Program-made: the position numbers and the translations under genes
In this document: piece after piece, positions 1 through 5,465 of the stretch
Numbering within the stretch: position 1 is the first letter of the stretch
Layout: the number at the start of each line of letters is the position of its first letter
Assembly: GCA_036170795.1 (NCBI GenBank)
Contig: JAVHPX010000027.1
Location: 1 to 14,741, forward strand
Length of the DNA stretch: 14,741 nt
DNA from: UBA8515 sp036170795
Lineage (GTDB): Bacteria; Patescibacteriota; Minisyncoccia; Phycocordibacterales; UBA9973
Direction: 5' to 3'
Notes under the pieces: generated by a model
The model's input: only the letters and a program-made list of their open reading frames with translations
The model's database searches: none
Told to the model about the DNA's origin: nothing

Positions 1-74
1 GTGCTCAGACCCAGATTCGAACTGGGGACCTATCCCTCTTCAGGGGAGCGCTCTACCAACTGAGCTATCTGAGC
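1..74 (-). tRNA. tRNA-Phe (anticodon GAA)
   Basis: Read on the minus strand, a full cloverleaf folds. The acceptor stem GCTCAGA pairs with TCTGAGC, the D stem is GCTC/GAGC, and the anticodon arm CTCCC-CTGAAGA-GGGAT places GAA at 34-36. The T arm is CCCAG-TTCGAAT-CTGGG, and the discriminator is A at position 2. One C follows before the window ends, so an encoded CCA cannot be judged. Pair 27-43 is a C-T mismatch; everything else pairs. The 5' end (position 74) lies in the tandem repeat described separately. Confidence 0.95.
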
Positions 75-321
75 AATATTGTACTTTTCAAAACCTAAAC
101 TAATTATCATCTCGTCGTTTGTCTACCAAAACAGCTATCTGAGCAATATTGTACTTTTCAAAACCTAAACTAATTATCATCTCGTCGNNNNNNNNNNNNN
201 NNNNNNNNNNNNNNNNNNNNNNNNNNNNNNNNNNNNNNNNNNNNNNNNNNNNNNNNNNNNNNNNNNNNNNNNNNNNNNNNNNNNNNNTTTGTCTACCAAA
301 ACAGCTATCTGAGCAATATTG
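63..321. repeat. 70-bp tandem repeat containing tRNA-Phe 5' ends, interrupted by an assembly gap
   Basis: Bases 63-117 recur exactly at 133-187, an offset of 70. Bases 118-132 recur at 288-302 across the gap, and the start of a third unit runs to 321. The two sides of the N run join in perfect repeat phase, so an unknown number of units may be collapsed there. Each unit carries on the minus strand the first 23 nt of the neighbouring tRNA-Phe with three adjacent changes (122-144 and 292-314 compared with 52-74), followed by AT-rich upstream sequence. That upstream part has a GATAAT -10-like box (108-103 in the first unit). No variable spacers are visible. The repeat may be a serially duplicated tRNA promoter plus 5' end. 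Confidence 0.85.
188..287. other. assembly gap of exactly 100 N
   Basis: Exactly 100 unknown bases, the conventional placeholder for a gap of unknown size. It sits inside the 70-bp tandem repeat, which explains why assembly broke here. True length and content are unknown. Confidence 0.98.
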
Positions 322-349
322 ATTAAAAATTAATTAAAATAAAAAATAA

Positions 350-652
350 TTATTTAATTGCATTAATGGTATTAATTAAATCTTGCGTCTGTTTTTTATC
401 GTTTAAATTCTTAAATATATCACCAACATTAGTTCCACTAGATACTCCCCCAGTATAAACATTTAACAAGTTACCTAAAAGCGGTTGAATAAAGTAATAA
501 GCACCAAATGTTGACAATATAATAATTCCCCAATAAACAATCCTATAGATATTTGCTCTTTTTTGAGCATTAACAAGTTTTTGAAGTAACTGATTATTTT
601 CTTTTGAAATTTCTATACTTTCAACTAAAAGCTTTTTTATTTCAGGTTCCAT
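350..652 (-). CDS. small single-span membrane protein, function unknown
   Basis: The protein has 100 residues. Residues 1-33 are a polar, Lys/Glu/Gln-rich helix that could form a coiled coil. A single hydrophobic segment at about 37-60 (IYRIVYWGIIILSTFGAYYF) is the likely membrane span, and a polar tail follows, ending in a short Asn/Lys-rich helix. Orphan one-span proteins of this size and style are frequent in Parcubacteria-like genomes, but I recognise no named family. No Shine-Dalgarno sequence precedes the ATG. The gene lies downstream of the structured RNA candidate on the same strand, with about 35 bp between them. It could be co-transcribed with that RNA or start from the AT-rich gap. 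Confidence 0.7.
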   Translation of the reverse strand: MEPEIKKLLVESIEISKENNQLLQKLVNAQKRANIYRIVYWGIIILSTFGAYYFIQPLLGNLLNVYTGGVSSGTNVGDIFKNLNDKKQTQDLINTINAIK

Positions 653-676
653 ACATTAAACTTTAGCATATTTATA

Positions 677-806
677 AAAAATTTAAAAGTGTGTCCTCGG
701 TAGGCCACGAATATGCTTATCGAACATCACAGGTTCTGTACACCTTTCGCGTATTTCGAAATTAAAATTTAAAAATACATGCTCAAGGTCTTCGATTTCC
801 GCACAC
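677..806 (-). ncRNA. candidate structured non-coding RNA, family unassigned
   Basis: This stretch is visibly richer in G and C than its flanks and has no convincing ORF. On the minus strand it forms a nested set of helices. These are 806-802 with 693-689 (GTGTG/CACAC), 801-799 with 700-698 (CGG/CCG), 796-791 with 724-719 (ATCGAA/TTCGAT), 789-785 with 746-742 (ACCTT/AAGGT) and 778-773 with 756-751 (GTATTT/AAATAC). The closing stem is followed by a T-rich run (688-677), as at an intrinsic terminator. An alternative hairpin GAAC...GTTC competes with the third helix. The 5' end lies about 30 bp after tRNA-Arg, so it may be processed from a shared transcript. A closing stem, internal loop and apical hairpin recall 6S RNA, but I cannot assign it. 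Strand is inferred from the T-run. Confidence 0.45.
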
Positions 807-836
807 AAGCAAAAAACTTTGTTTGTTATCGGGTTG

Positions 837-908
837 TGCCCTCGGTGGGAATCGAACCTACATCTATTCCTTAGGACGGAACTGTTCTATCCATTGAACT
901 ACGAGGGC
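837..908 (-). tRNA. tRNA-Arg (anticodon CCU)
   Basis: The minus-strand cloverleaf has acceptor GCCCTCG/CGAGGGC, D stem GTTC/GAAC, and anticodon arm GTTCC-GTCCTAA-GGAAT with CCT at 34-36. The T arm contains GGTTCGATTCC, and the discriminator is A at 837. The loop has G at position 32, where a pyrimidine is usual. CCA is not encoded, because CAA follows the discriminator. Confidence 0.94.
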
Positions 909-913
909 AATTT

Positions 914-937
914 AAAAACACCATTTCTGGTGCTTTT
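914..937 (-). terminator. intrinsic terminator after the glutaredoxin gene
   Basis: On the minus strand GCACCA-GAAA-TGGTGT forms a six-pair hairpin with a GNRA-like tetraloop, closed by an extra AAA/TTT and followed by a T-run. It sits 27 bp past the glutaredoxin stop and just before tRNA-Arg. It would end the glutaredoxin message, though a -10-like TATTAT at 943-938 could place it in a tRNA-Arg leader instead. Confidence 0.6.
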
Positions 938-963
938 ATAATACGTCATAATTTTAGAAAATG

Positions 964-1203
964 CTACTCTTTAATACCAAGAAGCTCAACTATTTTAGGT
1001 TTATTAAAACCAACAACCAGTTGATCTCCAATAATTATAACAGGAACACCCATTTGCCCACTCTTATCTATCATTTCTTTACGTTTTATTTGATCTCCTG
1101 CCACATCAAAGTCTTCAAATATTACATTTTTCTCTTTAAAAAAATCTTTTGCCATATGACAGAAATGACATGATGGCGTACTGTAAATTGTTACTTTATT
1201 CAT
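964..1203 (-). CDS. glutaredoxin-like thiol-disulfide oxidoreductase
   Basis: This 79-residue protein spans a complete small glutaredoxin/NrdH-type thioredoxin fold. The first strand KVTIYST leads into the redox motif C-H-F-C at residues 12-15. The cis-proline motif GVPVI is at about 52-56, and a Gly-Phe then the last helix (KPKIVELLG) follow. Enzymes of this group reduce disulfides in the cytoplasm, often supplying electrons to ribonucleotide reductase. CHFC differs from the classic CPYC of glutaredoxins, so whether glutathione or thioredoxin reductase recycles it cannot be told. No partner gene is next to it. It sits between tRNA-Gly and tRNA-Arg, has its own extended -10 promoter and an unusual palindrome in its 5' leader, and is followed by a hairpin terminator. 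Confidence 0.9.
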   Translation of the reverse strand: MNKVTIYSTPSCHFCHMAKDFFKEKNVIFEDFDVAGDQIKRKEMIDKSGQMGVPVIIIGDQLVVGFNKPKIVELLGIKE

Positions 1204-1211
1204 AATTTTTA

Positions 1212-1224
1212 ACCGTTAAACGGT
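1212..1224. promoter_or_regulatory. 13-bp palindrome in the glutaredoxin 5' leader
   Basis: ACCGTTAAACGGT is a perfect palindrome with 6-bp arms around one central base, 9 bp upstream of the glutaredoxin ATG and downstream of its promoter. The arms stand out in a very AT-rich leader. It could be a repressor operator or a small leader hairpin. No regulator gene is adjacent. Confidence 0.4.
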
Positions 1225-1245
1225 AGATAATAATAATAGATTTTT

Positions 1246-1254
1246 ATTATATCA
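1246..1254 (-). promoter_or_regulatory. extended -10 promoter for glutaredoxin
   Basis: On the minus strand TGATATAAT matches TGnTATAAT exactly. No good -35 box lies upstream. Initiation about 7 nt further would give a leader of about 36 nt that includes the palindrome at 1212-1224. Confidence 0.6.
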
Positions 1255-1278
1255 CAAATATAAAAATACAAACATCAG

Positions 1279-1349
1279 TGCGGAATACGAGAATCGAACT
1301 CGTGTTTCAACCTTGGGAAGGTCGCATACTACCACTATACTAATTCCGC
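1279..1349 (-). tRNA. tRNA-Gly (anticodon CCC)
   Basis: The minus-strand cloverleaf has acceptor GCGGAAT/ATTCCGC, D stem GTAT/GTAT with G-T pairs, and anticodon arm CGACC-TTCCCAA-GGTTG with CCC at 34-36. The T arm is ACGAG-TTCGATT-CTCGT. The discriminator is A at 1279, whereas bacterial tRNA-Gly usually has U, which is slightly odd. CCA is not encoded. It lies 30 bp past the FtsB-like stop. Confidence 0.93.
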
Positions 1350-1379
1350 ATTTATTAACATTAAAAAATAACTAAAAAT

Positions 1380-1760
1380 CTATTTAAAACCAAACATTTT
1401 TTTAATATATCCCCAAAAACTATGGTCAATAACAATATCAAGAGATGAAACTTTTGTTTGATCTTGAACAATTAAAACCTCCTTCTCTCCTGGTTTAACA
1501 ACTTGAAATTTATCTCTGACCGATGTCTCTATGCCTTCAGGTGTATTTAATTTATCAATTTCAGATGAAAGAGTAACTTCACGTTTACGTAATTCATCTA
1601 TTTTGTTTAATTCTAAAGATTTATTACGACTTGTTTCTCTTTCTTTTTTAATAAGACCAACCATATTGTACATAAACAAAATAAAAACACAAAAAAGTAC
1701 CAAAAGAAAAAGTGGTGAGTACCAAAACCTATGTGTATTTTTCCTCTTGAATTGTGCCAT
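1380..1760 (-). CDS. FtsB/DivIC-like septum formation initiator protein
   Basis: The protein has 126 residues with the FtsB/DivIC plan. A short basic cytoplasmic N-terminus (QFKRKNTHRFW) leads into one membrane span at about 14-36. A Glu/Lys-rich coiled coil follows at about 37-72, then the family's typical segment TPEGIETSVRDKFQVVKPGEKEV, where the region after the coiled coil meets the GEK-E motif near residues 91-94. Proteins of this family join the divisome core with FtsL and FtsQ and help activate septal peptidoglycan synthesis. The C-terminal tail (DHSFWGYIKKMFGFK) is common in Patescibacteria members. It is transcribed away from a 37-aa membrane peptide from a shared palindromic promoter. 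The assignment to the superfamily is firm; the choice between FtsB and DivIC is not. Confidence 0.85.
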   Translation of the reverse strand: MAQFKRKNTHRFWYSPLFLLVLFCVFILFMYNMVGLIKKERETSRNKSLELNKIDELRKREVTLSSEIDKLNTPEGIETSVRDKFQVVKPGEKEVLIVQDQTKVSSLDIVIDHSFWGYIKKMFGFK

Positions 1761-1782
1761 AAAAACTGATATAATTATAGCA
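1747..1782. promoter_or_regulatory. bidirectional promoter with a shared palindromic -10 (TATAATTATA)
   Basis: TATAATTATA (1770-1779) is its own reverse complement and gives a perfect TATAAT on each strand. On the plus strand, TTGAAT (1747-1752) is a -35 at 17 bp, and the ATG at 1782 is 6 nt beyond the -10. On the minus strand, TGCTATAAT (1782-1774) is an exact extended -10, and the FtsB-like ATG at 1760 is 13 nt beyond. The two directions cannot be open at the same time. Confidence 0.7.
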
Positions 1783-1895
1783 TGATTTTTGATGCAAAAA
1801 ATAAACGAAAAATGGAAAAAGTTTTCGCAGTAATTTCTATAATAGTAATCCTAAGTATGATCTTGCTTTACTCTATTCCTGCATTATTACAATAG
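1782..1895 (+). CDS. 37-residue single-span membrane peptide
   Basis: The reading frame encodes 37 residues, from MIFDAKNKRK to a TAG at 1893-1895. A basic N-terminus (KNKRKMEK) is followed by a hydrophobic helix at about 14-36 (VFAVISIIVILSMILLYSIP). This is a typical N-in single membrane span with a short outer tail. A promoter with TTGAAT-17-TATAAT is placed so that the transcript would begin at the ATG, which supports a real, leaderless gene. It stops 1 bp before the end of the convergent lepA. I recall similar tiny membrane proteins in Parcubacteria genomes, but know no function. The divergent FtsB-like partner hints at an envelope or division role; that is inference. Confidence 0.65.
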   Translation: MIFDAKNKRKMEKVFAVISIIVILSMILLYSIPALLQ

Positions 1896-1896
1896 T

Positions 1897-3714
1897 CTAA
1901 TTATCTCCCCCACTTCTCATCATTTTTAAGAATATATCGTGTGATATATTTATTTTTGCACCTGATTGCATACGTTTTTTACCTTTTTTCTGTTTTTCTA
2001 ATAATTTCTTTTTACGACTAATATCTCCGCCTCCAACAACTTTACTACCATGCATCAATACATCTTTACGAAATGAAGACACCGCTTCTGAAGCAATAAT
2101 TCTACCTAAAGCTTTTGCTTGTATTTTAAATGCAAATTGTTGACGAGGAATAATCTTTTGTAATCTTTCTACTTGAGAACGAGCTTCATCTTCTATTCTT
2201 CTTCTTGATACAATTCTAGTAAAAGCAGGCATAATTTCATCAGCTACAACTATATCTAATCTCACTACATCTGCTTCTTTATACTCACCTATTTCATAAG
2301 ATATAGAAGCATAACCTGAAGTTATACTTTTCATATCATCAAAAAAGTTTCGCATTAACTCGCGTAATGGCATAGAAAGACCAACAGAAGATCTGTTGTC
2401 TCCAAAATTTTCAGTAATACTAACTTGTGCCTCATGTTCATATAAAAAAGGCATCAGGACACTTACATATTTTGATGGTGTAATAATTTTTACATTTACC
2501 CATGGTTCAAAAACTTTTACAATGTTTCCATCATCTGGAAAAATGTGAGGTGAATAAACAATTTCCTCTTTATTATTACGTAATAAAACTTTATAAGTAA
2601 TAGAAGGCATCGTAACAATAAGTTCTAAATCAAATTCACGATTTAAACGTTCAGTAATAATCTCAAGATGAAGCATACCAAGGAATCCACAACGAAAACC
2701 TCGACCAAGTGTTCCAGATGATTCTTCTTCATATGAAAAAGATGAGTCTGATAAAAGTAACCGGCCAAGAGCTTGTTTGAGATTTATGAAATCATCTTGA
2801 CTCTCAGGATAAACAGATGCCCATACTACTGGCTGAGGGTTCATATATCCTGGTAATGCACTTAATGACTTTTTTGTATATGTTATAGTATCACCTACTG
2901 ATGCTATCCCCGGCTTCTTTATACCTGTGATTATATAACCTATCTCACCCACCCCTATCTTTTCTCTTGGTTCTTCTTCTGGAGAAAATGTTCCAACTTC
3001 TAGTGAAATAAATTTTTCCTGAGATATGGCAAAAAGTAATTGCTCATTTTTTTTAAATTCACCATCTACAACACGTACATAAACAATAACTCCTCTATGA
3101 TTGTCATATTTGAAATCAAAAACTAAAGCACGACCAGAAGTAGTGACTTCTTCATTTTTTGTTGGTGGTGGTACACGCTTAATAATTTCAGATAATAATT
3201 CAGAAACTCCTTCACCTGTTTTACCTGAAACAAGCATTATTTGCTCCTGCTCAATATCAAGAAGTAATGACACTTCCATCTTTACTTCATCAATACGAGC
3301 AAGTGGTGAATCTATTTTAGAAATAACTGGTATAAGTACAAGACCTAAGTCACGAGCCATCTGGAGCGTAGTAAGAGTCTGAGCTTGGACACCTTGTGTC
3401 GCATCAACAAGAAGTATAGAGCCTTCGACTGCTTTAAGTGCTCGTGATACTTCATAGGAGAAATCTATATGCCCAGGCGTATCAATAAGATTTAAAATAT
3501 ATTTTTCTCCTCCAACAGAATACTCCATTCGTACTGGCTGCATCTTGATAGTAATACCACGTTCACGCTCAAGATCCATAGAATCTAGAACTTGATCTTT
3601 CATTTTTCTTTTCTCAATTGTACCAGTCACTTCAAGCATTCGGTCAGCAAGAGTTGATTTGCCATGGTCAATATGAGCGATAATTGAAAAATTTCTAATA
3701 AATTTAATATCCAT
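1897..3714 (-). CDS. lepA: elongation factor 4 (LepA), ribosomal back-translocase GTPase
   Basis: Full-length LepA, 605 residues from the chosen start. Numbering from the upstream ATG at 3720, the GTPase motifs are AHIDHGKST (15-23), RGIT (54-57), DTPGH (80-84), SKID (134-137) and SGKTG (165-169). Domain II, two EF-G-like domains (GFRCGFLGMLHLEI; the EPWVNVKI region) and the LepA-specific C-terminus with Lys-rich KVVGGGDISRKKKLLEKQKKGKKRM follow. LepA acts on the ribosome during translation. G4 reads S-K-I-D where N-K-I-D is usual. I chose the ATG at 3714 because AGGA at 3725-3722 is 7 nt from it but only 1 nt from 3720, and family members typically begin M-D-I-K. A TATAAT at 3759-3754 over the end of murJ could be its own promoter. 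Confidence 0.96.
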   Translation of the reverse strand: MDIKFIRNFSIIAHIDHGKSTLADRMLEVTGTIEKRKMKDQVLDSMDLERERGITIKMQPVRMEYSVGGEKYILNLIDTPGHIDFSYEVSRALKAVEGSILLVDATQGVQAQTLTTLQMARDLGLVLIPVISKIDSPLARIDEVKMEVSLLLDIEQEQIMLVSGKTGEGVSELLSEIIKRVPPPTKNEEVTTSGRALVFDFKYDNHRGVIVYVRVVDGEFKKNEQLLFAISQEKFISLEVGTFSPEEEPREKIGVGEIGYIITGIKKPGIASVGDTITYTKKSLSALPGYMNPQPVVWASVYPESQDDFINLKQALGRLLLSDSSFSYEEESSGTLGRGFRCGFLGMLHLEIITERLNREFDLELIVTMPSITYKVLLRNNKEEIVYSPHIFPDDGNIVKVFEPWVNVKIITPSKYVSVLMPFLYEHEAQVSITENFGDNRSSVGLSMPLRELMRNFFDDMKSITSGYASISYEIGEYKEADVVRLDIVVADEIMPAFTRIVSRRRIEDEARSQVERLQKIIPRQQFAFKIQAKALGRIIASEAVSSFRKDVLMHGSKVVGGGDISRKKKLLEKQKKGKKRMQSGAKINISHDIFLKMMRSGGDN

Positions 3715-3754
3715 AGACATATCCTACCAGAAAAAGCTTGAAAATAAAAGATTA

Positions 3755-5443
3755 TTATAATTCTCCCTGTTCTGGAGCAACAACACGTCCACGCCAAAAT
3801 TTATGATTAAGAGCAGAAGCAAGATCGGCTAATTCCCTATTTTTCATTAAAGAAAGAACAAAAACACCAAAACTTATACCAATAATACCAGATAGAAATC
3901 CTTGTAAGAATATTCCACGTCCAGTAGTAAGACCAAATATATCATCAAAAAAACCAAGTGCTATATACGTCACCACACCTATTACTAATGACCCTAATAC
4001 ACTCTGTATAAATGTAATCCATAACTTTGAAGATTTATAATGTAAAAACTCTTTTTTAAATAAAAACCATACTAAAAAGAAATTTAATATTGATCCAGAT
4101 GTATAAGCCATAGGAAGCGCAAGCATAATAGTACCAGGCACACCTCTTACACGTAATAATGACTCTAAATTATAAAGAACATTAGGATTTGTTCGAAAAA
4201 TATATATAAATAAATATGCAAAAACTATTATCATACATGAAGAGAATACATTTATAAGTAATGGCCTTCTAGTATTACCTGCTGCATAATAACCACGAAC
4301 AAATAATAGTACCAGACTCTGTGTTGCAAGTGATACCACAAATAAAGCCGCTGCAGCAGCAGTAAGTCTAGTATCAGCCCAAGAAAAAGTATTTGAACCT
4401 AAAACAACACGCACTATCTGAGCACGAAGAACAATCATTAAAGTTATTACTGGAAAAGACCAAAATATAATTTGTCGTGCAGCAGATATAATATGATTTA
4501 AAAAACTCTCCATATCTTTTATTGAAAATGATTTTACAAGTATTGGAAATGCTGCAACTGAATATGATATGCCAATTATACCAACAGGAACAGACTGAAG
4601 ATTATAAGAAAAAGTAAATAAAGATATCGATCCTTCTTTCAAAGTTGAAGCCATAGCAATAAGGATGATAAATCCTAGACTATTAGAAGACAATGTTAAT
4701 GTTCTAGGTGCAGATAATTTTATTACTTTAAAAATCTCTTTCCAATCTATGTGCAAAATTAAATGTGGTAAGAAACCATGTTTAAAAACAACAGGAACTT
4801 GTACCAATAAATGCATAATTGCTCCTATAATTACTCCAAACGCAAGTCCATATATACCATAAAGAGGATACAAGAAAATAATTCCAATCAAAATACCAAT
4901 ATTATAAAATATTGGTGATAATGAAAAAATAAAAAAATTTTTAAATAGTTGAGTAACCGTACCAATTAAATTAGATAATCCAATAAACACAGGAGAGAGT
5001 AACATGATACGACTAACTGTTATTAATGATGATAATTGTGATTCTGAAAAACCTGGAGCTATATAATGTGCAATATAAGGCATAAAAATAGCAACCATTA
5101 AACTTGACCCAACCATAAATAATAAATAAGCACTAAAAATGTTATTCAAGAATGCACGAGATTTATCAACTCCATTACTATTTATATTTATTTTATCAAC
5201 CAAAAATGGCATAAGTACAGTAATAGAAGCAAGTGAAGCTATAGAAATATACAAAAAATCAGGAACACGAAATGCTGCATAATAAACATCAAGAACAGGT
5301 CCTGCTCCTACAATATGAGCAAGCATTCTATCACGAACAAGACCGAGCAATTGAGATAAAAAAGCAAAACTACCAAGCAATAAAGCAGCTTCATTTACTC
5401 CATGAAACTCTTTATTAAAAAATGTCAGAATCCGTTTTACCAT
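3755..5443 (-). CDS. murJ: MurJ/MviN lipid II flippase
   Basis: A 562-residue polytopic membrane protein of the MviN/MurJ branch of the MOP superfamily, with roughly 14 hydrophobic segments. The N-terminus shows the family signature: SQLLGLVRDRMLAHIVGAG followed by DVYYAAFRVPDFLY, which carries the Arg/Asp residues of the central cavity. The pattern of paired helices continues through YYAAGNTRRPLLIN near residue 390. MurJ moves the peptidoglycan precursor lipid II from the inner to the outer leaflet of the cytoplasmic membrane. The gene begins 22 bp after the ligase-like gene ends and lies 34 bp before lepA, suggesting one operon. No Shine-Dalgarno sequence is evident. The C-terminal tail (HKFWRGRVVAPEQGEL) is soluble. 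Confidence 0.94.
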   Translation of the reverse strand: MVKRILTFFNKEFHGVNEAALLLGSFAFLSQLLGLVRDRMLAHIVGAGPVLDVYYAAFRVPDFLYISIASLASITVLMPFLVDKININSNGVDKSRAFLNNIFSAYLLFMVGSSLMVAIFMPYIAHYIAPGFSESQLSSLITVSRIMLLSPVFIGLSNLIGTVTQLFKNFFIFSLSPIFYNIGILIGIIFLYPLYGIYGLAFGVIIGAIMHLLVQVPVVFKHGFLPHLILHIDWKEIFKVIKLSAPRTLTLSSNSLGFIILIAMASTLKEGSISLFTFSYNLQSVPVGIIGISYSVAAFPILVKSFSIKDMESFLNHIISAARQIIFWSFPVITLMIVLRAQIVRVVLGSNTFSWADTRLTAAAAALFVVSLATQSLVLLFVRGYYAAGNTRRPLLINVFSSCMIIVFAYLFIYIFRTNPNVLYNLESLLRVRGVPGTIMLALPMAYTSGSILNFFLVWFLFKKEFLHYKSSKLWITFIQSVLGSLVIGVVTYIALGFFDDIFGLTTGRGIFLQGFLSGIIGISFGVFVLSLMKNRELADLASALNHKFWRGRVVAPEQGEL

Positions 5444-5465
5444 GAATTAATTTGACATTAATATT

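Noticed and set aside
78..83. TACAAT as the tRNA-Phe -10 box
   Set aside because: It ends 3 nt before the mature tRNA, so transcription would start inside the tRNA.
63..144. att site of an integrated element in tRNA-Phe
   Set aside because: The repeated tRNA piece is the 5' end, not the 3' end, and no integrase is in the window; not excluded for the part hidden in the gap.
63..321. CRISPR array
   Set aside because: The whole 70-bp unit repeats identically, so there are no variable spacers, and no cas gene is in the window.
677..806. tmRNA, SRP RNA or RNase P RNA
   Set aside because: No tRNA-like CCA end with tag ORF, no conserved SRP GGAAG/AGCAG-type loop pair, and far too short for RNase P or tmRNA.
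961..1173. 70-codon plus-strand frame over the glutaredoxin gene
   Set aside because: The glutaredoxin frame has clear CHFC and cis-Pro motifs; the opposite frame has none.
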